From Cladorrhinum sp. PSN259 (taxonomy: Eukaryota > Ascomycota > Sordariomycetes > Sordariales > Podosporaceae), in contig MU867134.1 of assembly GCA_033725935.1 (NCBI GenBank), forward strand, positions 83,063 to 147,062: a stretch of 64,000 nt of DNA, in the 5' to 3' direction. The position numbers were made by a program, and so were the translations under genes. This document shows positions 31,347 to 40,607 of the stretch, piece after piece; positions within the stretch are counted from its first letter, which is position 1, and the number at the start of each line of letters is the position of its first letter. The notes under the pieces are model-generated. The model was not told where the DNA came from and did not search any database. It was given only the letters and a program-made list of their open reading frames with translations.

Positions 31347-32672
31347 CTATTTACACTGCGAATAATATTGATTGCCAACCTGGCATGTCCCCTGCTGGCA
31401 GCAGGTTGGGCCTGTCCATCCCTGTCCGCCGCACTGTGCCCACATGGCAGCGCAGTTGCCGCCGCCGCCTGGGGCAGATGTAGCGCTGGGAGTAGTAGGG
31501 GCTTTGGTAGTTGTCGTCGGGGGAGGATTGCTGCCGCCGTTACCGGCGCGGATGTCGGAGTGGGCGTTGGTAGTCAACATCTGAGCATAGGCGTCAAACC
31601 AAGCGCCAGCCCGCGGAGCACCAGACATGCCGCATTGGCCATCGGACTCGCCGCCGGGCTTGACCCAGACGATGGCGTCGACGTTGGGGTTGTTGGTGTT
31701 TGTGGTGAAGGGCTGGCCGAATCCAGCTGGGGAGACGTTGCACCACTCGCCCCATTCCTTGCGAGCTCCCGAGAGCGCGACGCGGCCCTGGTCGATGATG
31801 AAGTTTGTTGGGAGGCCGCGCTCTCTCAGAGCGTTGCCGAGGGAGGTAGCATAGCGAGACTCGTCCGCCGAGGGGCTTCCTGAGGTGTAAGGGGGCGGGT
31901 TGGTGGTCGAATAGGGGTTGTAGTTGGAGACGTTGCTGGAGAAGCCCCTGATTTTGGCGTTGCCGCCCGCCTTCTGCAAAATGGTGGCAACTTCGGCGGC
32001 GGTAGGGGCGAGGTTGTCTTGCCAGCCGAGCCAACCGCCGTTTGCCACATCAAGGTAGAGGTGGATGTTGCTGGCCTGGAGCTGTGAGATGGCATAGCCG
32101 ATGGCCTCCTCTTGGGGCCCGCGGGCGTTGCGGCAGAAGGCGGTGGTGCCAGTAACCATGTTACCGATCGCATCCGGCTCGAGAATGACAGCAAACTGGA
32201 GGTCCGAAGCGGCCTTGAGCTTCTGGGCGAACGGCTGGACAAACTCGGTGCGGTACCGGTTTAGACCATTCTGGCTGAAGCTCAGTTCGCCCGCAGACTC
32301 GCCCGCACTGCAGTCCCGGTCTGGCACATTGTACAGAACGAGACCGACGATGGGCTTCTGGCCACTCGCTTGGGCAGAGCGGGCATTTTGGATGGCCTCG
32401 TCGATGTCACGGAGAAGGGCAATGTTTGAAATCCAGACGAAGGTGCCGACGTTGTTCTGCACGTATTGCACCTTGGCAGCGTTGGTCTGGTCGCCGCGCG
32501 AGAGGAAGGCCTGGCGGGTTTGCTCGAGGGACTTGCTGTACTTTGGGTTGACGAACAGGCTGCGGCCGACAAAGGGGTTGCCGGACTGGCGAGGCTCAAG
32601 TTCGCCGGGGACGGGAGAAGCACTGCTCGAAGCCAACAGGCCAGCGAGAATGGCGATGGTAATGCCGCGCAT
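31347..32672 (-). CDS. GH6 cellobiohydrolase/endoglucanase with C-terminal CBM1
   Basis: 441 residues, intronless; start at ATG 32672, which begins the signal peptide MRGITIAILAGLLASSSAS. GH6 core: DRDC (118-121) and LEPDAIGN (D167) correspond to the catalytic Asp pair of Trichoderma Cel6A (D175/D221), and WVKPGGESDG (Asp near 344) to the D401 position. A Pro/Thr linker (NPPPTTTTKAPTTP) leads to a C-terminal CBM1 (406-441: WAQCGGQGWTGPTCC and QYYSQC). The enzyme is secreted and acts on cellulose, most likely releasing cellobiose from non-reducing ends, but loop lengths that decide exo versus endo action were not modelled. In classical fungal Cel6A the CBM1 is N-terminal; here it is C-terminal. 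A TATA box lies 76 bp upstream. Confidence 0.95.
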   Translation of the reverse strand: MRGITIAILAGLLASSSASPVPGELEPRQSGNPFVGRSLFVNPKYSKSLEQTRQAFLSRGDQTNAAKVQYVQNNVGTFVWISNIALLRDIDEAIQNARSAQASGQKPIVGLVLYNVPDRDCSAGESAGELSFSQNGLNRYRTEFVQPFAQKLKAASDLQFAVILEPDAIGNMVTGTTAFCRNARGPQEEAIGYAISQLQASNIHLYLDVANGGWLGWQDNLAPTAAEVATILQKAGGNAKIRGFSSNVSNYNPYSTTNPPPYTSGSPSADESRYATSLGNALRERGLPTNFIIDQGRVALSGARKEWGEWCNVSPAGFGQPFTTNTNNPNVDAIVWVKPGGESDGQCGMSGAPRAGAWFDAYAQMLTTNAHSDIRAGNGGSNPPPTTTTKAPTTPSATSAPGGGGNCAAMWAQCGGQGWTGPTCCQQGTCQVGNQYYSQCK

Positions 32673-33854
32673 CTTGTCTGCTGCTGTCGAGAACTTGAAG
32701 ACTGCCTGGTGTCGCCAGACATAACAATCACTTAGACCCAAGACTTGCTTTTATAGCACATCTCCATGATGGCTCACTCGGAAGACATCCCGTCTGTCCC
32801 AAGCGGACTCCATTCGGTGACATCACCTACGTAGCAAAGCCGATGATTTCGCCGGTGCGAAACAAAAGGGTGTGCACCCTGTTACGGGACTGGTCGTCGA
32901 CATTCCGCACAGGATCCGGAGGAGGCATCCGTAAAAACGGAGGTCGATATCCGTGCTTCCATGGCCGGTTTAGTCGTGCGGGCTCGCATTCGGGGATACT
33001 CACACGGCGATGGATATTTGGCCGAGAGAGGAATGCAGTGAAAACAAGTCGGTTTTAGAAATCGTCAAATGGGGCCTCTCAGCTGGATCGCCAGTGGCGC
33101 GCTTAACTGGTCGCGCTTGATACCACCTGTTTCGGCCTAATGTGTTCACGTGAGGTTACAACGCACCTGCTTGGTGGTGGATCAGCTGGGGGATCGGGGA
33201 CTTTGAATGTTCTTACTCTGCAAAGCTGGTGTGCCCCATGTGCCATGGTGCTGGGGGAGTATCTGAGTGTGATTGGAGGAAAAGCCTGTCATCGAGAGCC
33301 CGAAGAACTTACAAGACGATAAAGTGCGGCTACGACTAAGGGGCTTTTCACTCTGGTTTTCAGCGACGACAAACATTCGTAGAAGCAGGTAAAAAATCTC
33401 TACTAATTCCACAATGAGTCGTATTTAAAGGGCTCTCTCACCAGAAATTCATGATGGACACTCTCGATGGATTACCAGCCCTTTTTTGGTTCCATGATGT
33501 CGGTTTTGGGGTATTGTTAGTTTGGCCTGCTTCGTCCGAATGCTTACCTAGGCACTTGAATTTGTACAACATATATGTAGGATGGCCGCTTTCTTCGTCT
33601 TGGGCTGCTAGCATGCTGCAGTTCACATCACCTTGATAATTTTCCCCGTCCCCATTGGTTCCTCGGTATTACAGAACACTTTGTTCCATACAGAATCAAT
33701 CTTCCGTTGCCTGCACTATATCCTGGAGGCCCGCTTTTCTTTAGAGACTGTTTAGTTGTCTGAGACAACCTATGTATAGTCATTCGGCTCAAGTTTGCTT
33801 CTGATGGTACATGTGCTCGCTGATCCGCAGATACATGTATGTAACTCCCGCATT
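32673..33854. other. Intergenic region, GH6 promoter and 3' flank of the PGRP-DUF1906 gene
   Basis: Holds the GH6 TATA box. A TATTTAAAG motif at 33422 precedes a 61-codon plus-strand frame that I do not consider a gene. Nothing else identified. Confidence 0.45.
32748..32755 (-). promoter_or_regulatory. TATA box of GH6 gene
   Basis: TATAAAAG on the minus strand, 76 bp upstream of ATG 32672. Confidence 0.5.
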
Positions 33855-36086
33855 TCACTCCAACCTCGAAACCCCGGGATCACTCCCCGTCCTCCAGACG
33901 TCATTATCCAACCCGAAACTAACACCCCCTCCACTAAAGGAAAACTCTTTGATCTGGTTAAACGACCAATTCTCCGGCAGGGGAAACCCCATGTTTCCCG
34001 AGTACCCCCACGACATGCCGCTAACAAACGACCACTTGGCACCCACCTCCTTGGAGACTCTCGTACAAATATTCCGAGACCCGTAAACACAGTACTTGTA
34101 CTTCCCACCCTTATCCTGCAATGCGTCCCTGACACCCCTAAAATAGGGAATAATGTTCGAGTCCACGTCCTCGTCCAGCGCGTCATAGTCCACGGCAAAG
34201 TATATACACGTCCCCGACGGAATCCTGAAGCCCGAGGCTTTGTCGTGCGCAATGGAAGCATGCGACCTGCCAATGTCGTACGAGAACCCGGCAGCAGACC
34301 GACCGCCGTACTGAAAGATGGGGAAGAACCTCAAGCCGGCATCCAAGATTGTCTGTGGCTCGTTGGGCTTCAGCGCTTTACCCAGGTAGTGGGGATCGCT
34401 GGGGGGAACGTTTTCGTCCAAGTACCGTCCCACGATCTGATATCCCGCTGCCTTGAGCGCCACGCCCCTCGTCTGGGTGATTTCAGTGATGCAGTCGCAA
34501 CCCGTCGCCGGACGGTCGGCATCCCCCATCGACACCAGCAGCTGCGCCCAGGTCGCGTAATCATTCTTCCCCGTCGTCGGGATCTGCGAGAACTTTTGAA
34601 AGGCAATCAGCCACTCGACGTGGCTATCTGTCGCCGCGTCCGTGTTGATGTCGCTAGCGGAGTAGTAGACGGGACTGCCCGAGGCCGAATAAGTGGGAGA
34701 GTTGAAGTAACAAGCGGCGCGGAAGAGATATCTCAAGTTGCCTGTCAATGAGCCGGTCCCAACCCCCTTGAGCGCAGCCTGCGTCTTGGGACCAAAGTTG
34801 CCGTTGGCATCCGCAGCAGGGATGCCGAGCTCGTACTGCAGACCCATCATGAAGCCCGCCATTACGTCGCGCGAGAACCACCCATCGCAGGGCACAAGGA
34901 TCATGGCCGGGATGCCCACATCAGCCACGTACCGCTTGTTCAGCCACTGCTGGATCTGCCGGGTCGTGTCTGACCCCTGAGGGATCTTTTTGAACTGGTC
35001 CATCCGGAACATGGCCCTGCAGATGTGCGGCCAGACCTTGTTCCTGTCTGATACACTACCTAAACCCGCGTCGATGTAGAGCTGGTGGAAAGAAGCATCA
35101 GACTGGTCGTCCCAGATGATCTCGGCGCGCGCGCCCGGGTACCCTTTACACCACAGCGCCGCGTTGTATAGTCGGAAGAAGTTGCTCCCCGACTGCAGCG
35201 GCTCCTGGTCGGGCATCTTGTTGCGGCTCTTCACCGCGTTGAAGGTGCCAGTTCCAAAGTTGCGGACGGTGGGCGAGATACCCAGCTCGTACTGGAGACC
35301 CTGCGTCAGAGAAAAGACGGTGCTCCAGCCTGTCTTGCCGTTTTCTGGCGCAGCAATGTAGTCGACGGCTACACCCGTGTACCGCTTATTGATCGACTTT
35401 TGCGCGTCCCAGACCTTGATATCTCCGAGTCCGCTCCAGGGGACCGAAGGGTCCATTGTCGACCCAGGGAAAGCGTACATGCCCAGGTATCCCGGACATT
35501 CCGTCTCCGGGTACTCGTGCAGGTGGGGAAAGATCCTCGGGCCCGTCTTCTTGGGCGCTTCCTCCCTCAGGTGCCTGATAAGGTCGCGAATGGCCCGCAC
35601 CATGGCTTCCGTAGGAATCTGCCCCGGGTTGAGTAGACCGCAGATGGAGTAGAAGGCGGTGTTGCGGCCGTAAATGTCTTCGATAAACCCTTTGTGGTTG
35701 GCTTCCCCCCTTTCGTAGCCTCGGCCTTGGTAGATGTTTCCGTGCGGGCAGACCATGAAGTTGTAAGCGATGTCGCCTTCGTACTCGGTCCCTTGCTCGT
35801 GGTCCATCCACACGTCGGCGATGTCTTGTTTGCATTCGTCTTCGGATGAGTAGTCGGGGGGGAACAAGCTGCTACCGCGGTAGTGGATGAAGACGCCTGC
35901 GATGGGGTCCCAGTCGGGGTTCTTGCTGGGTACGGGTGGCTGAGAGGCCCTCTCGCGGAGGGCCGGGTAGACGATCTTTTCGGCCCAGACGGAGCGGGGG
36001 ATGATAGTGATTGCCTGGGCTGTCGGAAGCTGGAGGAGGCCGGCCACCCATAGGAGGGTGAAAATTGTAAGAGAAAACATGGTCAT
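33855..36086 (-). CDS. Secreted PGRP/amidase-like + DUF1906 glycoside-hydrolase-like protein, likely bacterial origin
   Basis: 743 residues, intronless. The start ATG 36086 begins the signal peptide MTMFSLTIFTLLWVAGLLQL. Residues ~30-208 are PGRP/N-acetylmuramoyl-L-alanine amidase-like: GVFIHYRG (H68), GDIAYNFMVCPHGNIYQGRG (Y108), and PHLHEYPETECPG with H188/H190 and C197 as candidate zinc ligands; the His-Cys spacing is one residue off the usual pattern. Two repeats follow, marked by INKRY...GLQYELGI...FG (~225-285) and WLNKRY...GLQYELGI...NFGPKTQAAL (~381-439). Residues ~530-735 are a DUF1906 (Rv2525c-like) TIM-barrel: CDCITEITQTRGVALKAAGY, GTCIYFAVDYDA, VYGSRNIC and GNMGFPLPENWSFNQI. I know this architecture from bacteria, mainly actinobacteria. 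Inferred role: cleavage of bacterial peptidoglycan outside the cell. It faces the 12-Cys gene divergently. Confidence 0.9.
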   Translation of the reverse strand: MTMFSLTIFTLLWVAGLLQLPTAQAITIIPRSVWAEKIVYPALRERASQPPVPSKNPDWDPIAGVFIHYRGSSLFPPDYSSEDECKQDIADVWMDHEQGTEYEGDIAYNFMVCPHGNIYQGRGYERGEANHKGFIEDIYGRNTAFYSICGLLNPGQIPTEAMVRAIRDLIRHLREEAPKKTGPRIFPHLHEYPETECPGYLGMYAFPGSTMDPSVPWSGLGDIKVWDAQKSINKRYTGVAVDYIAAPENGKTGWSTVFSLTQGLQYELGISPTVRNFGTGTFNAVKSRNKMPDQEPLQSGSNFFRLYNAALWCKGYPGARAEIIWDDQSDASFHQLYIDAGLGSVSDRNKVWPHICRAMFRMDQFKKIPQGSDTTRQIQQWLNKRYVADVGIPAMILVPCDGWFSRDVMAGFMMGLQYELGIPAADANGNFGPKTQAALKGVGTGSLTGNLRYLFRAACYFNSPTYSASGSPVYYSASDINTDAATDSHVEWLIAFQKFSQIPTTGKNDYATWAQLLVSMGDADRPATGCDCITEITQTRGVALKAAGYQIVGRYLDENVPPSDPHYLGKALKPNEPQTILDAGLRFFPIFQYGGRSAAGFSYDIGRSHASIAHDKASGFRIPSGTCIYFAVDYDALDEDVDSNIIPYFRGVRDALQDKGGKYKYCVYGSRNICTRVSKEVGAKWSFVSGMSWGYSGNMGFPLPENWSFNQIKEFSFSGGGVSFGLDNDVWRTGSDPGVSRLE

Positions 36087-36903
36087 GTCATTTCCTTTGC
36101 TATACCACCTCTGAAGGGATAGATGATGACCCTGAAGAGGCGGGAGAAAAACAGATTTATCGACACACGAAGCCAACTCACATCATGGAAAACATTCGAA
36201 CCCTTTTTTTTTCTTGATGCTTTTGTATAGCTTGATACGCCTTATCGCCTTTTTTCCCGATCGAGAGACCGAACCTTTCGCACAGCCGCCATCTAATCTA
36301 GACTCTCTCCTTGTCTATGAGGAAGTGGTGAGGCTAGGCATTTTGTCAATATTTCGGATAGATTTTCGCCCGTATTATGTCGCCTCTACACCCCTTCTCG
36401 CATGAAGCTTAATTTAAAAGGGCAGGTGGTTTTGATCCCAATGTTACCAACCGGCTATTTCACGCATTTTTGTTTACCGTGGTCAGGGGTATGAAGCATA
36501 GTAGCAGAAATACCGACCACTCAACGCAGCTTTCCCCGCATTCCCAGGCACTCGGGACACCAATTACCCGGTATTGCCAGTGGTTGTCATTCCATTTCCT
36601 TGGTTCTCTCCAAGCCACCAATTTCAATAGTTTTACCACAGATTCTGAGCTGATTGGTCCTTTTTTTTCTCTCATGGAATAACGAGGCTGTGCCAGAGTT
36701 ATCCCCATGTTTTTGTGTGCCGGAGGTTTTTCCTTTATCAGCATTAATACAAAAGAGTCTAGATCCCTCCTCGCTTATAACGCCACAGCGTTGTGTCCGG
36801 CGAGAAGAGTTGCTCCGAGCGTTTTTTTCTTTCTTTTTTTGTACAACGTTAAAGTTCCATATTTCTCATCCGTTCAAAAAATACGAAGAGCACGCATAAC
36901 GTT

Positions 36904-36953
36904 TAATAATAATAGTAATAATAATAATAATGATTGTGCATGTGTGTGTGTGC
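36904..36953 (+). repeat. AAT and TG microsatellites
   Basis: An imperfect (AAT)n run (36904-36932) followed shortly by (TG)n (36940-36952), 170-220 bp before the start of the 12-Cys gene. Confidence 0.8.
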
Positions 36954-36976
36954 ACGTGCGTGTATGCGTTTACGTC

Positions 36977-36984
36977 TATATAAC
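36977..36984 (+). promoter_or_regulatory. TATA box of 12-Cys secreted protein gene
   Basis: TATATAAC, about 140 bp upstream of ATG 37123, followed by a C/A-rich leader. Confidence 0.45.
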
Positions 36985-37122
36985 AACAAACCTGGAAGCC
37001 CAGGTCCAAGTGTCAAAGTTGCAAAAAACATCTCGGCTCGAAATCACAACATTTCATTCATTGGATCCCAAACCCCAACCGAGATCACAAACATCAGTTC
37101 CCACCCCACCAACCCACCTACC

Positions 37123-37563
37123 ATGAGACTCCTCTTTATCGTCGCAGCATCAGCAGCCCTGACTGGCTCTACTCAGGCCATGAAAGTAGGAGACATCTGC
37201 GGCACCGACGCCGACAAGGGCAGCTGCCAGACCACCTCGTGGTGCAAGAACCGACACGGCACCGTTTCCGGTTCCGGGCTCTGCCCCGGCACGCCCACCG
37301 ACGTGAGGTGCTGCTATTACCCCGACTGCTCGTCCCCTTACCAGAAGGGATCCTGCAAGCCTACCTGGCAGGTCGACGGTGTCGGCGTTGCCTGCTGGGG
37401 CACTTTCAAGTCTGGCTATTGTCCTGGACCTAAGGATTACAAGGTAACTGTTTTTCTTCTTTCCTTTTTTTTTTCTTTTTTTTTTTTTCTCTCTAAGTGA
37501 TGTTGTCGTTGTCGAGAGTTAAGAGGCTGACTTTTGTTTTAGTGCTGTTATCCGGGGTCGTGA
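37123..37563 (+). CDS. Small secreted 12-cysteine protein, two tandem six-Cys modules
   Basis: Exons 37123-37443 and 37543-37563, 99-bp intron with a long pyrimidine tract; 113 residues. Signal peptide MRLLFIVAASAALTGSTQA. All 12 Cys of the mature protein fall into two similar modules: residues 24-66 (ICG, KGSC, WC, GLCPG, RCCY) and 67-113 (DCS, KGSC, AC, GYCPG, KCCY). Shared pattern: C-x(n)-KGSC-...-C-...-G-(L/Y)-CPG-x(4-6)-CCY. The second CC pair comes only from the 21-bp last exon, supporting the splice. The module resembles, from memory, the Cys-rich segment (…CPGP…CC) preceding NlpC/P60- and lysozyme-like domains in fungi. Here it stands alone. It could bind peptidoglycan or chitin, or act as an antimicrobial peptide. 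The function is unproven. Confidence 0.85.
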
Positions 37564-37857
37564 AGAAAAATCAACTTGAGGGCTGGCTACATAAAAAGCG
37601 GCAAGTGGAACAATTTGAAGCGTCTCTTTTTCACTTGCTTTCAGGAATATGCTATGCGAGGGAAAAAAAAAAAAAAAATCCAGGAATCATGTAGCTGTTT
37701 TTGATTCATTGGGTTGTGCTAGAGGGATAAATGGGGGTACATGAAAAACAGGTGCAGAGGCATACAAGTTCGAGGTTTTAAGAAAGAGTGCAAGTAACCA
37801 AAGTTATCACTGGGTTTCGATGTTCTGTGTTCTTGACTATCTCTCTCTCATTATCCC

Positions 37858-38475
37858 TCACTTCGAAATAGTATACTTCAAATCATCAATCATTAGCCCG
37901 CCATACATATCACCCCCGTTATCCTGGCGCGCAATGCTGAACCCCACGCTCGTCAGTTCCCTCCATTTGGGACCCAAAGTCGTGGCATTCATGACAAATT
38001 CCCATGTATAGTGCCCCGAGTCGAGCTGCGGAAAGACAATAACCTGATGTGCAACTAGTCTGCTGCGCTTGTACCCCCACATGGAGATGGCGCACGCGGG
38101 CTGCGGCACGCCCGAGTTGCACGCGTAGGTGAATGACTTCAGCGTCAAAGAGGTAGAGGGGTCCTGCACGGTGATGTTGCCGCTTCCGCCAAAGGCCATG
38201 GCGTACTGGCTGCCCGAGGTTGGCTGGATGAAGCCGTCATATTGGTCGACTAGGAAGATGTTGTAGGTGAGTCCCTTGTAGCCTGCAGGGAGCGGGTTGG
38301 GGTTCAGCTCGTCCCAGGGGAGGTCGTCGTACTATTTGAAGAGTCAGAATATGAATAGATGCAGGGAGAGGGTGGTTGGACTCACGTTGGCGACATATAA
38401 CTTGTCGTGGGGGTTGGCGAGGGCGCTGGGCACCGCGAGGAGGGCCAGGAGGGCGACGCGTAAGATTTGAGACAT
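37858..38475 (-). CDS. Secreted protein of unknown function, beta-rich
   Basis: Exons 38475-38386 and 38331-37858, 54-bp intron (GTGAGT...TCTGAC...ATAG), phase 0; 187 residues. Signal peptide MSQILRVALLALLAVPSALA. The mature protein has the pattern YDDLPWDELNPNPLPAGYKG, LTYNIFLVDQYDGF, SGSQYAMAFGG and SLTLKSFTYACNSGV, and ends GDMYGGLMIDDLKYTISK. This arrangement (FDDL...P.GY.GL.....G, then SF...C, then DDL near the end) looks like a jelly-roll or PEP-CTERM-like beta-sandwich seen in many fungal secreted proteins without assigned function. Two Cys could form a disulfide. A TATTTAAA box lies 73 bp upstream. It is the third secreted-protein gene in a row. Confidence 0.8.
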
Positions 38476-39007
38476 GGTTGCAGAAAGGTGAGCTTCCTCG
38501 TTGGAGATGAGCTTGATTTCTCGACGAGGTGAGGGGTCGATGATGATTTTAAATACAATGGATGGCTAGCATCGTTGGTGTCGCGATGTAACGCCGTTTC
38601 GAGTATCCCGTGCGGCTGATCAGCTCGTGGCACCACCGGAGGGAATTTGCATACTGAAGAATTTTGAAGAGGTTGGCACATCACACCTGCAGTCCGCTCA
38701 GTCGGGTATGGCGTGGAAATTGTCGACTTCGTATCCGTTGATGGATGGCTTGCTGCGTGCGAGCTTGGCGGAAAGTGACGACACTCATTGGCTAAATAAT
38801 GCCCCTAGCTCACACCTTGAGATGCATCGCAGGGGTTCTGCCAGGGTAGGGCCTAGGCCGGACCCATAGACAGACCGTCTTATGACTGCAAACGAATATT
38901 GGATCTGGGTAGGATTTTCGAGGGGTCGGATGTCTCTCGGTTTAAAAGACCTTTTGGTTCAGACTTGAATGTACTAGAGTATTGCAATATCGCATTTCAT
39001 GGCATAG
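38476..39007. other. Intergenic region
   Basis: Promoter of the secreted-protein gene and 3' flank of the DUF6594 gene. Nothing else identified. Confidence 0.5.
38548..38555 (-). promoter_or_regulatory. TATA-like element of the 38475 gene
   Basis: TATTTAAA on the minus strand, 73 bp upstream of the ATG. Confidence 0.4.
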
Positions 39008-40177
39008 CTATTTTGGCTCTGCAAGAGGCGCTTCACCCCTCAAGCCAACAAAGACCACCAAAACAGCCGCATACGCCGCGGTACTCGACAAGACTTGATT
39101 GTGTTCTTCCAATCTCCATGCCATCAAGATCCCAAAGGCAACAACAAACGCAGTGGTTGAGGCCAAGGCTACGTCTCGGCGAGTGTCGAGCATCATCAGC
39201 CACATGGGACCAATGAGAAAAGCGGCAGATACCAGTGAGACGACGATGCGGCTGGACAGTTTGCTCCAGTAGTTGTCGCTTCTTGACGGAATGATGGGTC
39301 CGCTTGTATTGTGCCACTGACTGACGAATCTCGGTCTACGCTTCAGATTCGGTAGGCTGTTGCTATCGAGGTCGCGGAACGCTCTCTCAAGAATGATTCG
39401 ATCGAGCTTGTATTCTCCCGACAAGTGGAACGGGTCGGATCCCGGGGAACCCTTGGTGAACTTGTCCATGTATTCATAGTTCTTCAAAGCCTCAACTGAG
39501 ATCCGCCCATGTCTCATTAGCCACTACAATGAGACAGCCAAGGTAGATGTAAGGGGGAAATGTAGATAGGAAAAATACCAACTATAATTGTGGATCAGAC
39601 TTTGCCATTCCCAGTGTATGAGGTAACCTTCGCGACCTTCGCGCCCTTTGCCACAATACCTCGCAATGGACTGTGCCAACTCGGCCCGCAATTTGAGTAT
39701 ATGCACTCTTTGCATTTCCGCAAAGCTGACCTCGAAGCTTTGTGCTCGTCCGTGGTGTTTTGAAAGCGGCCATGGAGCCACCTTTCTGACTAGAAATTTT
39801 CCATAATTCTTCCATATCCAGTCTTCAAAACTTTCGTCAATTTCTGGATCGTGACCGTGACTCGGAGCTTCATTTCCTTGTTCTGACTTGGAGCTTGCGA
39901 CTGTCGGTTGCTGTATGTCTGGCAAGTCTGGTGTCGGAGGCCGTGGAGAGTCTATGCGGATAGAAGGGGCCTGCGGTGCAGTGAATCGTCGAGGTGGAGG
40001 TGTATCAACCCGCAGTTCCGGTTCGTGTCGTTCTGAGAATTGAAAACGCGAGGGTGGAGGAGAGTCGTCTCGTCCGTAAATGGTAGACGCGTAAATGGTC
40101 GACGCGGGGCGCGTGAATCTTCGTCCGCCATCTGAACCAGTGACTCCTGCCTCTGGATCATCACCTAAGTTAGCCAT
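39008..40177 (-). CDS. DUF6594-type membrane protein
   Basis: Exons 40177-39583 and 39495-39008, joined across an 87-bp intron with an unusual donor (GTTGGT) and acceptor ATCTCAG, branch CTAAT; 360 residues. This join gives SLIHNYIEALKNYEYMDKF and removes an in-frame TAG. Residues 1-115 are Pro/Arg-rich and disordered. The middle is helical (EDWIWKNYGKFL, SFAEMQRVHILKLRAELAQS). The C terminus has three hydrophobic segments (RIVVSLVSAAFLIGPMWLMM, VALASTTAFVVAFGILMAW, STAAYAAVLVVFVG), the hallmark of the fungal DUF6594 family, whose function is unknown. Donor choice is an inference from frame and family continuity. Confidence 0.78.
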
Positions 40178-40607
40178 TTTGTGAGGCAGGCCTGATACCT
40201 ATTTAAAATGCCTGGAAATGTTGAAGGACGCAAAGTTTGCTCTCACAATGCGGAGCGTTTCCAGGGCGGTTTAATCCATTTTCGAGTGACAGCTGACGGA
40301 GAATGCAAGGAATGTGCCAATCACATCATTAGTGTAGGATGATGCAGGCCAACAGGCCTCAAGTAGTGGTCATTGGTGTTAAAGAGGAAAGGCTTATCTA
40401 CGAATTATCTACAGGGGCCCTGGCAAAGGCCATATGGGACAAGCAAATAGGCAACGAGCCACCTGACCAGGGCTGGCCGAGCCTTAGCTAAGCCTACAAA
40501 AGGAGGGGCTTAGGCACCAGAAACAGTAAATTTGAATAGGTAATAAAACCTCACATTGACCCCGCTTTTGTCGTACGTGGCTACGAAGGAGGTGCAGGCG
40601 TTTTTGC
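40178..40607. other. Divergent intergenic region
   Basis: 430 bp between the DUF6594 gene and the next plus-strand gene. No signal recognised. Confidence 0.5.

Larger units (their letters stand above)
36087..37122. other. Divergent promoter region of the peptidoglycan-related pair
   Basis: 1,036 bp. Contains an AAT/TG microsatellite and a TATATAAC box for the plus-strand gene. No coding sequence identified. Confidence 0.5.

Noticed and set aside
33451..33636. 61-codon plus-strand frame after a TATTTAAA motif
   Set aside because: No signal peptide cleavage pattern, no conserved motif; chance frame.
33795..34751. 318-codon plus-strand frame opposite the DUF1906 region
   Set aside because: Shadow of the minus-strand gene; Arg/Pro-rich with no family signature.
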